From positions 680,843-744,842 of the forward strand of contig NZ_LMQN01000012.1 in NCBI RefSeq assembly GCF_001425355.1: a stretch of DNA of 64,000 nucleotides. The letters are read 5' to 3'. Shown one piece after another: positions 16,689 to 24,618 of the stretch (position 1 is its first letter; every line of letters begins with the position of its first letter). The position numbers and the translations under genes were made by a program. The notes below the pieces were generated by a model that did not search any database, was not told the DNA's origin, and worked only from the letters and a program-made list of their open reading frames with translations. This stretch comes from Chryseobacterium sp. Leaf405 (GTDB lineage Bacteria > Bacteroidota > Bacteroidia > Flavobacteriales > Weeksellaceae).

Positions 16689-17801
16689 TTGATTAACAAC
16701 GACCATATAAAAGATACTCAATCGAGAATTGATGACCTTCATAAATATCTTCAGATTGATAAAAAGAAGATAGAAATTGCCAATGATGATGAAAAAACAG
16801 CTGCACCTGAATTTTGGGACAATCCAAAGACAGCAGAAGCGTTTTTAAAGCAGCTTCGTTCCAAGAAAAAGTGGGTTGAGGCCTATGATGAAATTAATAC
16901 GCAGTTTGAAGATCTTCAGGTTTTAATGGAATTTGCCAAAGAAGATCCAGATTCTGAAAAAGAACTGGATGAAGCTTTTCCTCAACTGGTAGAGAAAATT
17001 GAAGATCTTGAGTTTAAAAATATGCTTTCCAATGAAGGTGACGAACTTTCTGCTGTGTTGCAAATCACAGCAGGAGCCGGAGGAACAGAAAGTTGCGACT
17101 GGGCAGCAATGTTGATGAGAATGTACACGATGTGGTCTGAAAAACAAGGCTATAAAATCCGTGAGCTGAATTTTCAGGAAGGTGAAGTTGCCGGAGTAAA
17201 AACCGTGACATTGGAAATTGAAGGGGAATTTGCTTTCGGTTACCTGAGAGGGGAAAACGGTGTTCACAGATTGGTAAGAATTTCGCCTTTTGATTCTAAC
17301 GCAAAACGCCATACAAGTTTTGTCTCGGTATATGTTTATCCTTTGGTAGACGATACAATTGAGATTAATATTAATCCGGCTGATATTTCATTTGAAACGA
17401 TGAGGTCTTCAGGAGCGGGTGGGCAAAACGTAAACAAAGTTGAAACAGCGGTTCGTCTTCGCCACGCACCAACAGGAATTATTATTGAAAACTCAGAATC
17501 TCGTTCGCAGCTTCAGAATAAAGAAAAAGCAATGCAGTTGCTTCGTTCAAGATTATATGAGATGGAATTGGAAGAACGTTTGAAAGCCCGTACCGAGATT
17601 GAAGCTAACAAAATGAAAATCGAGTGGGGAAGCCAGATCAGAAATTATGTAATGCATCCATATAAATTGGTGAAAGATGTACGTTCCGGACATGAGACTT
17701 CAGACGTAGATTCTGTGATGAACGGGAATCTTACACCATTCCTCAAAGCTTTTCTAATGGCAGACGGGACGGCGGTTTCCGACGATGACATGGACTTATA
17801 A
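16689..17801 (+). CDS. prfB: Peptide chain release factor 2
   Basis: Ends translation at UGA and UAA by triggering peptide release on the ribosome. The 370-aa protein has the helical domain 1, the RF2-type stop-recognition tripeptide SPF in [15 protein letters not shown] (about residues 199-201) and the catalytic GGQ in [17 protein letters not shown] (about 244-246). The reading frame is uninterrupted from the start, so the autoregulatory UGA frameshift found in many bacteria is absent. No ATG exists before the conserved N-terminal helix. TTG at 16689 is the only likely start and is unusual for this window. It is 77 bp after the AAA+ gene. Confidence 0.96.
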   Translation: MINNDHIKDTQSRIDDLHKYLQIDKKKIEIANDDEKTAAPEFWDNPKTAEAFLKQLRSKKKWVEAYDEINTQFEDLQVLMEFAKEDPDSEKELDEAFPQLVEKIEDLEFKNMLSNEGDELSAVLQITAGAGGTESCDWAAMLMRMYTMWSEKQGYKIRELNFQEGEVAGVKTVTLEIEGEFAFGYLRGENGVHRLVRISPFDSNAKRHTSFVSVYVYPLVDDTIEININPADISFETMRSSGAGGQNVNKVETAVRLRHAPTGIIIENSESRSQLQNKEKAMQLLRSRLYEMELEERLKARTEIEANKMKIEWGSQIRNYVMHPYKLVKDVRSGHETSDVDSVMNGNLTPFLKAFLMADGTAVSDDDMDL

Positions 17802-17886
17802 ACGGGATGTTTAAATTTCGTTAAAATCGTGAAATAAATTTCTTTTTGAAGTTTATTAAGCTTATTTTTGTTACTTATCAAAACGT

Positions 17887-18594
17887 ATGGAAGATTACAA
17901 TAGTTGGAAAGATTTATTAAACCCGGAATTTTATATTGATAACGGAGGATTTTGGTTAATTTTATTCATTATTTTTGCCGAAACGGGGTTGTTTATAGGG
18001 TTTTTCTTACCCGGCGATTCACTTCTTTTTGTATCTGGAATCTATGCGGTAAAAATTATTGAAGAGACTTTTGGATCTACGGGAAGCGATTTTCTCGATA
18101 CCACTATTCTGGCTTCTTGTGTGGCAATTGCGGCAATTATCGGTAATGAAGTTGGATATTATTTCGGTCGCAAAACGGGTCCTGCTTTATATAAAAAGCA
18201 AGATACTATGCTGTTTAAGAAAAAGTATCTGTATCAGGCTCATGATTTCTTTGAAAAAAACGGTGCTTTGGCAATTATTATGGCAAGATTTTTACCGGTT
18301 GTGAGAACTTTTACCCCTATCGTTGCAGGAATTGTGAGAATGGATAAAAAAGAATTCTTGAGAGATAATGTTATCGGAGCTGTTTTATGGTCATTTATAT
18401 TAATTTTTGCGGGGCATTATCTTGATAAATTATTCATGGATCAGTTCGGTATTGATCTTAAAAAGAAATTAGAGCTAATTATTATTGTAATTATTTTAAT
18501 AACAACAGTTCCTGTGATCATTAAATTTCTATTCGGAAAAAAAGAAGACTTTTCGAAATATGAGAATCATGATTTCGATGAAGAAAGTAAATAA
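17887..18594 (+). CDS. DedA family membrane protein (235 aa)
   Basis: Inner-membrane protein of the DedA/VTT family, implicated in lipid carrier recycling and membrane homeostasis. The family signature FFLPGDSLLFVSG, then IGNEVGYYFGRKTG, and the conserved FARFLPVVRTFTPIVAG-like stretch (here MARFLPVVRTFTPIVAGI) are present. There are about five hydrophobic segments, the last (LIIIVIILITTVPVIIKFLF) near the C-terminus, followed by an acidic tail. It starts 85 bp after prfB and ends before a clear terminator. Substrate specificity cannot be read from the sequence. Confidence 0.92.
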   Translation: MEDYNSWKDLLNPEFYIDNGGFWLILFIIFAETGLFIGFFLPGDSLLFVSGIYAVKIIEETFGSTGSDFLDTTILASCVAIAAIIGNEVGYYFGRKTGPALYKKQDTMLFKKKYLYQAHDFFEKNGALAIIMARFLPVVRTFTPIVAGIVRMDKKEFLRDNVIGAVLWSFILIFAGHYLDKLFMDQFGIDLKKKLELIIIVIILITTVPVIIKFLFGKKEDFSKYENHDFDEESK

Positions 18595-18618
18595 AATTTA
18601 ATTTTAAAATATATTAAG

Positions 18619-18648
18619 AAACCTTCGATTACTTGGAGGTTTTTTTTA
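18619..18648 (+). terminator. dedA terminator
   Basis: AAACCT (18619-18624) pairs with AGGTTT (18637-18642), followed by a run of T. Confidence 0.75.
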
Positions 18649-18668
18649 TTCAGAATAAGTATTAGAAT

Positions 18669-18720
18669 TTCATGCTGAGCGAAGTTGAGGTATTGAAATT
18701 TAATTGTATAAAGATTCTTC
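18669..18720 (+). repeat. Degenerate dispersed intergenic repeat remnant
   Basis: TTCATGCTGAGCGAAGTTGAGG and a later AAGATTCTTC resemble a broken copy of the GTCATTCTGAGCGAAG...AGATTCT element also noted at 13262. It lies between the dedA terminator and the convergent esterase gene. Confidence 0.35.
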
Positions 18721-18746
18721 TATGCCGGTTAAGAGAAGAGTAAAAA

Positions 18747-19619
18747 CTAATTTTTAATCCATTCCAGAATATTAGGATAAATAATACTGTCTCTTTTCTT
18801 TTTACTGAAAAATCTGGGCGCATGGCCTGTTTTCTTCATAAAAACTAATTTATGTGGAATATTTTGCGCCGTCAGAGCAGAATCCAGAACTAATCCTTGT
18901 TTTTGATTAACCAAAAAATCAGTGTTTCCCTGAAATAATAAAGTCGGAACATTAGAAATATTATAAACAGGACTGGCTTTTTTAAATTCTTCAGATAAAT
19001 TTTGACGGTCAAATTTCTCACCCACCACTTTTTGAAAAGTAGGAGAGGTATATTTTGAATAGAATGAATTCAGATATTCCGGAGAATAAAAATCTGTCGG
19101 ACCACTCAAAGAAATAATTTTTTTAATAATCTCAGGATGTTGATAACCATACAGTAAAGAAAGATGTCCGCCGGCACTTTCACCCAAAAGGATATAATTA
19201 TCAGGCTGAAGTTCCGCTTTCTGTGCTAATGAATTAAATTTTGTAATAGCAGAATTAATGTCATCCAATTGTTCCCGGTATGTGATTTTCTTTGATTTTG
19301 AAACCAATCTGTAATTCATACTAATGCTCGGAATATTATTTTTGAAAAGCATTTTCTGAATTTGGATCATGTGTTCTTTCTTACCTAACGTCCAGGCACC
19401 GCCATGAACGATTAAAACGACCGGAGAATTTTCAGGATAATCGGATGGCAAAAAAATATCTATTTTCTGTCTTTTATGTTCGCCGTATTTTAAATTGTAG
19501 ATTTTCTGATCATTATTCGTTCCCACCCAAACTTTGAATTTCCTTGTATTACACGAACCCAACATAAAGCCAATTAATCCTAAAACAAAAAAATGGTATT
19601 GAAGAATCAGCTTTTTCAT
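18747..19619 (-). CDS. Alpha/beta hydrolase lipoprotein (esterase-like, 290 aa)
   Basis: A carboxylesterase-like alpha/beta hydrolase. A lipoprotein signal ends MLGSC with Cys23 the likely anchor, so it acts outside the cytoplasm. The oxyanion motif VHGGAW lies at about residue 72. The nucleophile elbow is GESAG (Ser near 146). The acid is likely in QGNTDFLVN and the base in KKTGHAPRFF. This layout fits the BD-FAE/kynurenine-formamidase-like group (HGGXW with GxSxG). Substrate is probably a small or sugar ester. It is a single gene; the downstream side faces the dedA terminator. Confidence 0.85.
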   Translation of the reverse strand: MKKLILQYHFFVLGLIGFMLGSCNTRKFKVWVGTNNDQKIYNLKYGEHKRQKIDIFLPSDYPENSPVVLIVHGGAWTLGKKEHMIQIQKMLFKNNIPSISMNYRLVSKSKKITYREQLDDINSAITKFNSLAQKAELQPDNYILLGESAGGHLSLLYGYQHPEIIKKIISLSGPTDFYSPEYLNSFYSKYTSPTFQKVVGEKFDRQNLSEEFKKASPVYNISNVPTLLFQGNTDFLVNQKQGLVLDSALTAQNIPHKLVFMKKTGHAPRFFSKKKRDSIIYPNILEWIKN

Positions 19620-19852
19620 AGCATAAATGTACTGAAAATTAGGATTAAAATTAAATTTTAGAATAGGATTTTAAGTATTACAACTACAATTTCGGTTCTA
19701 TACAGTAAGTTGGTCCGATTTTTATTATTTATTGCAGTTCTATATTCGCATTGATGTTTTGATCACTTTTTAATGGAAATTTTTAATTCCGGCTTAATTA
19801 ATTTTAAAATTTAAACCTTGCGAAATCATAGAGCAAATAGATTTAAAATATC

Positions 19853-19860
19853 TATTTTTG
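19853..19860 (+). promoter_or_regulatory. Candidate -7 element of yedI
   Basis: TATTTTTG, followed by C, matches TAnnTTTG and lies 36 nt upstream of the ATG at 19897. A TTG within it (19858) is in frame with the gene, but its place in the promoter argues against its use as a start. Confidence 0.45.
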
Positions 19861-19896
19861 CTGAACTTAACGAAGATTAAAAAAATATTAAAATTT

Positions 19897-20796
19897 ATGG
19901 CATCTGGTTTTTTTGCAATTTTGGATGATATCGCAGCTTTGATGGATGATGTAGCGGTTACGAGTAAGATCGCAACTCAGAAAACAGCGGGAATTTTGGG
20001 TGATGATTTGGCGGTAAATGCTGAAAAAGCAACAGGTTTCGTTTCTTCAAGAGAAATACCGGTGCTTTGGGCAATTACAAAAGGTTCTTTTATCAACAAA
20101 TTAATCATTCTGCCTATTGTATTTTTGCTCAACTGGCTGTATGCTCCGGCAATTAATTACGTATTGATTCTGGGAGGATTGTATCTGTCTTTTGAAGGCG
20201 TGGAAAAAATCATCGAATTTCTTTTTCATCGTGATAAAAAAGGTCATGAAGTAATAGAAGAGGCTGCAGAAGAAGAAAAAAGTCCTGAAGAGATGGAAAA
20301 AGCAAAAGTGAAATCTGCCATTACCACAGATTTCATTTTATCAATCGAGATTGTAATTATTGCTTTGGGAACGGTTTTAGAAGAAAGTCACCCCTTTATT
20401 ACACAGATTTTAGTTACGAGTTTGGTGGCATTTATTGCAACTGTAGGGGTTTACGGAATTGTTGCTTTAATTGTAAGAATGGATGACGCAGGATTTAAGC
20501 TAATTAAAAAAAGCAAGGATAAAGGTTTCTTCGGAAAATTGGGACATTTGTTGGTGAAAGCTTTACCGATTGTTATTAAAGCATTGGGAGTAATTGGTAC
20601 GATTGCTTTGATTATGGTTGCCGGTGGAATTTTTTCTCATAGAATAGAATTTTTTCACCATTTTCTGGAATCTTGGTCTTCCAATGAAGTGCTGAAGATT
20701 TTAAAAGAAGTTATTCTTGGATTGGCTGGTGGATTAATCGCTGTCGCACTTTTCACGATGGGAAAAGGAGTTGTTTCTTTGGTTAAGAAAAAATAA
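19897..20796 (+). CDS. yedI: DUF808 (YedI-type) membrane protein (299 aa)
   Basis: Close match to the E. coli YedI / DUF808 family: the N-terminus MASGFFAILDDIAALMDDVA, then KTAGILGDDLAVNAEKATGF and REIPVLWAITKGSFINKLI are hallmark stretches. About six transmembrane segments follow, with an acidic Glu/Lys-rich cytoplasmic loop near residues 120-145. The family's role is unknown; it is an inner-membrane protein. I chose ATG 19897 because the family starts with MASGFF and the longer frame would begin inside the predicted promoter. A strong terminator follows. The acyltransferase gene starts 63 bp downstream. Confidence 0.9.
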   Translation: MASGFFAILDDIAALMDDVAVTSKIATQKTAGILGDDLAVNAEKATGFVSSREIPVLWAITKGSFINKLIILPIVFLLNWLYAPAINYVLILGGLYLSFEGVEKIIEFLFHRDKKGHEVIEEAAEEEKSPEEMEKAKVKSAITTDFILSIEIVIIALGTVLEESHPFITQILVTSLVAFIATVGVYGIVALIVRMDDAGFKLIKKSKDKGFFGKLGHLLVKALPIVIKALGVIGTIALIMVAGGIFSHRIEFFHHFLESWSSNEVLKILKEVILGLAGGLIAVALFTMGKGVVSLVKKK

Positions 20797-20819
20797 CTGA
20801 GTTTAAATTCAAAATATAT

Positions 20820-20851
20820 AAAGCTTATGAACCGCAATCATAAGCTTTTTT
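20820..20851 (+). terminator. yedI terminator
   Basis: AAGCTTATGA (20821-20830) pairs perfectly with TCATAAGCTT (20838-20847), followed by TTTT. It ends just before the acyltransferase ATG at 20860. Confidence 0.85.
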
Positions 20852-20859
20852 GATGATTT

Positions 20860-21783
20860 ATGAGAAGTTTATCAATTGACTTATTAAAAATTGTGCTGGC
20901 GATTTTTGTTGTTTGCCTTCACATGCACGTTCTGCGGGATTCTTATCCGTCATTGAGCTATGTTTTGGTAAACGGACTTTTCCGGATTGGTGTTCCTGTT
21001 TTTTTAATTATTTCAGGATACTTTTTTTTCTTTGTTGATGATTTTTCAAGGCTAAAGAAATGGTCAATTAGGATTCTTTTGCTGTATGTTATTTGGTCGG
21101 TTATTTATTTTCCGCTTTGGAAAGAAGATGATAATTTTCTGTTGAATATTCTCTTTGGTTACCATCACCTATGGTATCTGATTGGGACTTTTTTTTCCGG
21201 ATTATTGTTATTTGCGTTAAGAAATCTTTCACCTAAAATATTAGTCTCACTTATTGTATTCTTTTTCTGTTGCGGTTATACCCTTCAGTTTTTAGGAAAT
21301 TCACATTTTTTTAATGGAGAAATTGATGCTACATTAAATTTATTCCCAACGTACAGAAACTTTTTATTTGTATGTTTTCCCTTTTTAGGAATGGGATTTT
21401 TAATTAAGAAACTGGAAATTGATGTAAAACGTAAACCATCACTTTTGGTTGTTCTGATTTCTATCTTTCTTGTCATTTTTGAAGCTTTTCTGAATTACAC
21501 AGTTTTTAATTTAAGCCAAAAAGAAAGTATCGATTTATTATTTTCATTACTAATTGCCTGTCCGTTATTATTTCTCTATTGTAAAAATATCATGATAAAA
21601 ACAGACTCTAAAATTCTGGCAAGTATCTCAACAGCCATCTATCTGATTCACCCTTTAATCATGGAATTCGTTTACAAATCAACTTATTTTCCATCATATA
21701 AGAATGTAATTTTTACCGTAATTTTGTTGCTAGTAAGTTTAATTTTGGTTTTTTTGAATAGAAAAGTTAAATATTTACTTTAA
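20860..21783 (+). CDS. Acyltransferase 3 family membrane protein (307 aa)
   Basis: Integral membrane protein of the acyltransferase-3 family, which moves acyl groups such as acetyl onto sugars or peptides. The N-terminus SIDLLKIVLAIFVVCLHMHV holds the typical first membrane helix with a conserved His. FRIGVPVFLIISGYFFF is the family's second helix motif. About nine or ten hydrophobic segments are visible. A late motif AIYLIHPLIMEFVY matches the usual C-terminal YLIHP. It is somewhat short for the family but appears intact. It follows the yedI terminator closely and overlaps the convergent gene at 21775 by 9 bp. The acceptor is unknown. Confidence 0.85.
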   Translation: MRSLSIDLLKIVLAIFVVCLHMHVLRDSYPSLSYVLVNGLFRIGVPVFLIISGYFFFFVDDFSRLKKWSIRILLLYVIWSVIYFPLWKEDDNFLLNILFGYHHLWYLIGTFFSGLLLFALRNLSPKILVSLIVFFFCCGYTLQFLGNSHFFNGEIDATLNLFPTYRNFLFVCFPFLGMGFLIKKLEIDVKRKPSLLVVLISIFLVIFEAFLNYTVFNLSQKESIDLLFSLLIACPLLFLYCKNIMIKTDSKILASISTAIYLIHPLIMEFVYKSTYFPSYKNVIFTVILLLVSLILVFLNRKVKYLL

Positions 21784-22476
21784 GAATTCTTGAGTATGAT
21801 CTATTGAAATTATATTAACAAATGCCAACTTTATATGTCCGGCATCCAAAAATTCTGAATGATTGAGATCAATTTCTTTTTCTGTTTTCAGCTTTTCATA
21901 AAAACTAATGATTTTTCCTTTATGTCCTGAATTCTTAATGAAATTATTAAAGAATATTTCAGCAGTCTCTTTGTTAGAATGACACAATAAAAAACTGATC
22001 GGACTTAAAGAATCTTCACAATACGGATTAAATTTTGTTCCTTTATTTTTAAGAAATTCAATCGCATTTTCTTTAGAATTAAATATTTCAAAAATCGGAA
22101 GCACATATTTTTCAATATTATTGACAATTGCTTTTACTGATTTTTCAAATGACAATCCAGCCAGGTTCCATTTTTTCCAGGTATTAAGAGGGGTAATGTA
22201 ACCGATGTGATTTCCATAAATTAATCCGCTGCAAAACTCATTTTTGATATGTTCGATTTGCCATTTCTTTAAACTTTTAGAATAAATAGCAATACTGGGA
22301 TTAATCATGGTGTGAGACGAATGATTCATAAAGCTGTTTTCAAAAGTGATCTCGAAGAAAATATCTTTATCAGATGATACTTTTTTTAATCGTTTACCTT
22401 TTTGATATATCGTAAAATCCGGAAATTGACTGGCTATTGCATTGCAGCCGTTTAGGAATACTGTTTTTGAATCCAT
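21775..22476 (-). CDS. Hypothetical protein (233 aa)
   Basis: A soluble protein with no signal peptide. The N-terminal ~120 residues (FLNGCNAIASQFPDFTIYQK, IFFEITFENSF, NPSIAIYSKSLKKWQ) read as a mixed alpha/beta domain that resembles DUF4304-like proteins, but the match is weak. The rest (IEKYVLPIFEIFNSKENAIEFL, CHSNKETAEIFFNNFI) is helical. It overlaps the convergent acyltransferase by 9 bp at the 3' end. It lies downstream of the dnaJ terminator and is probably its own unit. Function not recognised. Confidence 0.7.
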   Translation of the reverse strand: MDSKTVFLNGCNAIASQFPDFTIYQKGKRLKKVSSDKDIFFEITFENSFMNHSSHTMINPSIAIYSKSLKKWQIEHIKNEFCSGLIYGNHIGYITPLNTWKKWNLAGLSFEKSVKAIVNNIEKYVLPIFEIFNSKENAIEFLKNKGTKFNPYCEDSLSPISFLLCHSNKETAEIFFNNFIKNSGHKGKIISFYEKLKTEKEIDLNHSEFLDAGHIKLAFVNIISIDHTQEFLK

Positions 22477-22519
22477 TAATTTTTGTAAATGTTTCGGTGT
22501 TTAAACAAATTTATGGATA

Positions 22520-22548
22520 AAAAAAGAGACTTAAAAAATAAGCCTCTT
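22520..22548 (-). terminator. dnaJ terminator
   Basis: On the minus strand AAGAGGCTT and AAGTCTCTT (plus-strand 22540-22548 and 22524-22532) form a stem with one mismatch, followed by a run of T. Confidence 0.7.
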
Positions 22549-22557
22549 AAAATATTT

Positions 22558-23676
22558 TTAGTTGAATAAATCTTTCACTTTATCAAAGAAAGTTTTTTCC
22601 TTTCCCGATGGTTCTGCAACCATTTCTCCGCTGCTCATTTGCTTTTCGAAGAAGTCTTTTTGCTCTTTCGTAAGCTTTTGAGGTGTCCATACATTGATGT
22701 GGATAAACATATCACCTTTTCCGTAGCTGTCGATACTTGGAAGACCTTTTCCTGCTAATCTTAAGATTTTTCCGGATTGAGTTCCTTGATCAACTGTGAT
22801 TTTCACTTTTCCGCCAACGGTAGGGACTTCTTTTTTTGTTCCCAAAGCCGCTTCTGCGTAAGAAATATATAATTCCTGGTGAAGATTATCACCTTCTCTC
22901 TTAATTACCTGATCTACTTCTTCCTCTACAATTACCAAAAGATCCCCTGGAATACCGCCAAAAGGAGCATCATTACCTTTTCCTCTTACATTTAATTGTA
23001 TTCCGTCTCTTGCACCTGCAGGAATGTTGATCGTGATTTCCTCTTCATCTTTTACCAGACCTTGAGCATTGGCTCCAGCCGGAATTTTATCCGCCACTTT
23101 CCCGATTCCCTGACAAGTACCACAAGTTGTCTGCGTCTGCATCTGACCAAACATCGTATTCATAACTTTCATCTGAACACCCGAACCGCCACAGGTAGGA
23201 CACGTTTTTGAAGTAGCACCTTCAGCCATCTTCATTTTCTTAACTTTGATGGTTTTTTGCGTTCCGTTAACCATTTCTTCAAGATTTAGCTTGATTCTGA
23301 TTCTTAAATTAGAACCTTTCACCTGCTGACGACCTCCGCCGCCGCCAAATCCTCCGAAACCGCCGCCACCGAAAATATCTCCGAACTGACTGAAAATATC
23401 TTCCATGTTCATTCCACCGCCGAAACCGCCACCGCCGTAGCCACCGTTTCCGCCCATACCTGCATGACCGAATTGGTCGTATCTTGCACGTTTCTGTTCG
23501 TCACTTAATACTTCGTAAGCTTCTGCAGCTTCTTTGAAATTTTCTTCAGCTTCTTTATCGCCCGGATTTTTATCTGGGTGAAATTTAATAGCCATTTTAC
23601 GGTATGCTTTCTTTATTTCGTCGGCTGAGGCAGATTTGCTGATCTCAAGAACCTCGTAATAATCTCTTTTTGACAT
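22558..23676 (-). CDS. dnaJ: Chaperone protein DnaJ (372 aa)
   Basis: Hsp40 co-chaperone that delivers substrates to DnaK and stimulates its ATPase. The J-domain (residues 1-70) carries HPD in [12 protein letters not shown] long Gly/Phe-rich linker follows (GGGFGGGMN and similar). The cysteine-rich region holds only two CxxCxGxG motifs, CPTCGGSG and CGTCQGIG, instead of the usual four, so only one zinc site can form. The C-terminal peptide-binding domains are complete ([20 protein letters not shown]). It is the second gene of a grpE-dnaJ operon, 93 bp after grpE, with its own terminator. Confidence 0.97.
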   Translation of the reverse strand: MSKRDYYEVLEISKSASADEIKKAYRKMAIKFHPDKNPGDKEAEENFKEAAEAYEVLSDEQKRARYDQFGHAGMGGNGGYGGGGFGGGMNMEDIFSQFGDIFGGGGFGGFGGGGGRQQVKGSNLRIRIKLNLEEMVNGTQKTIKVKKMKMAEGATSKTCPTCGGSGVQMKVMNTMFGQMQTQTTCGTCQGIGKVADKIPAGANAQGLVKDEEEITINIPAGARDGIQLNVRGKGNDAPFGGIPGDLLVIVEEEVDQVIKREGDNLHQELYISYAEAALGTKKEVPTVGGKVKITVDQGTQSGKILRLAGKGLPSIDSYGKGDMFIHINVWTPQKLTKEQKDFFEKQMSSGEMVAEPSGKEKTFFDKVKDLFN

Positions 23677-23769
23677 GATATATTATAATTGATTATCGAT
23701 AAATGATAAAAGATATGTAAGAATGATGTTGAAACTATCAATTACCACTCATCATTTATCAGTTATTAT

Positions 23770-24306
23770 TTAGTTACCCGTAACTACTTTTGCAAAACGA
23801 ATTACTTTATCGCCTAAAGTATATCCTGTTTCAATTACGTCTACGATTTTTCCTTTCAAATCTTCTGATGGAGCAGGAATTTGAGTAATTGCCTCGTGGA
23901 AATCTACATTAAATGTATCTCCTGCATTTACTTCCATTGGTTTTAAACCTTTTTCAGTTAGTTTGCTTTTGAATTTGTTGTAAATTAATTCAACACCTTG
24001 TAGATCAGAAGCATTTCCGTTTTTAGCAATTTCTTTAATCGCTCTTTCGAAGTCATCCAAAACACCCAACATAGAAACCATCATATCCTGATTGGCATAT
24101 TGGAAGAATTCCATTTTCTCTTTTGAAGTTCTTTTTTTATAGTTTTCGAACTCAGCATATAATCTGATGTAACGGTCTTTTTCTTCTGCCAAAAGTTCTT
24201 CGGCAGTTGGTTTTGCTGTCACATTTTCTTCAGTTGCTGTTTCGTTCGGAATATTCGTATCTTGTTGATTATTGATGCTTTCTTCGTTAATATCCTGATT
24301 TTCCAT
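23770..24306 (-). CDS. grpE: Nucleotide exchange factor GrpE (178 aa)
   Basis: Releases ADP from DnaK in the Hsp70 cycle. The N-terminal ~40 residues are an acidic, disordered tail. A long coiled-coil helix follows (EEKDRYIRLYAEFENYKKRT), then the beta domain with AGDTFNVDFHEAITQIP and the closing motif VIETGYTLGDKVIRFAKVVV-type (here RFAKVVTGN). Length is normal for the family. It is the first gene of the operon with dnaJ. No heat-shock operator is recognised upstream, where a hairpin-rich intergenic region lies. Confidence 0.97.
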   Translation of the reverse strand: MENQDINEESINNQQDTNIPNETATEENVTAKPTAEELLAEEKDRYIRLYAEFENYKKRTSKEKMEFFQYANQDMMVSMLGVLDDFERAIKEIAKNGNASDLQGVELIYNKFKSKLTEKGLKPMEVNAGDTFNVDFHEAITQIPAPSEDLKGKIVDVIETGYTLGDKVIRFAKVVTGN

Positions 24307-24470
24307 AATTCAATCTTTAATTTCCTTTTTATTGACAAACATTTTGCCAAAGAAAAAATCTGGACATTTCGGCAGATTTTGTTATGAGTTATAGTCGATA
24401 ATTGCGTGCTGAATATTTCTTGTTCTTATTTTGTTTAAACTACCCGTCTTTTTACTTTCGCAAAAATCCA

Positions 24471-24487
24471 CCCCTTCATTCAAGGGG
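24471..24487. repeat. CCCCTT/AAGGGG intergenic hairpin
   Basis: A perfect 6-bp stem with a 5-nt loop. Its flanks (CCACCCCT left, GGGGAATTTTCG right) match those of the hairpin at 319-335, so both look like members of one dispersed family. Confidence 0.5.
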
Positions 24488-24526
24488 AATTTTCGCTGTG
24501 TTGATATGTCGTTGAAAGTAAAACTG

Positions 24527-24600
24527 CAGCCTAGCCCCGATTGCAGTGAAAATCCTTTTTTGAAAAAAAAGATTGCAACGGAAAGCGGGAAATAGCTCCT
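24527..24600 (-). ncRNA. Candidate structured intergenic element downstream of mntH
   Basis: On the minus strand the element begins AGGAGCTATTTCCCGCTTTC, contains a long T run then A run that can pair (TTTTTTTTC...AAAAAAGG), and ends ATCGGGGCTAGG. The outer parts CCCGC and CGGGG/GCTAG can pair with each other. From memory, similar GGAGCTATTTCCCGC...ATCGGGGCTAG sequences recur between genes in Flavobacteriia. It could be a structured RNA, a terminator of mntH, or a repeat. The call as RNA is an inference. Confidence 0.35.
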
Positions 24601-24618
24601 AAAAGATAAAAGTAACTT

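Larger units (their letters stand above)
24307..24618. other. Intergenic region between mntH and grpE holding two hairpin elements
   Basis: This 312-bp stretch lies downstream of mntH and upstream of grpE, both on the minus strand. It holds the CCCCTT hairpin (24471-24487) and a larger structured element (24527-24600). I see no ORF. The grpE promoter must lie here but is not obvious. Confidence 0.5.

Noticed and set aside
16689..17801. Programmed frameshift in prfB
   Set aside because: The frame is open throughout the region where the in-frame UGA would lie.
19858..19896. TTG start for yedI adding 13 residues
   Set aside because: The TTG falls inside a good TAnnTTTG promoter element, and the family starts MASGFF.
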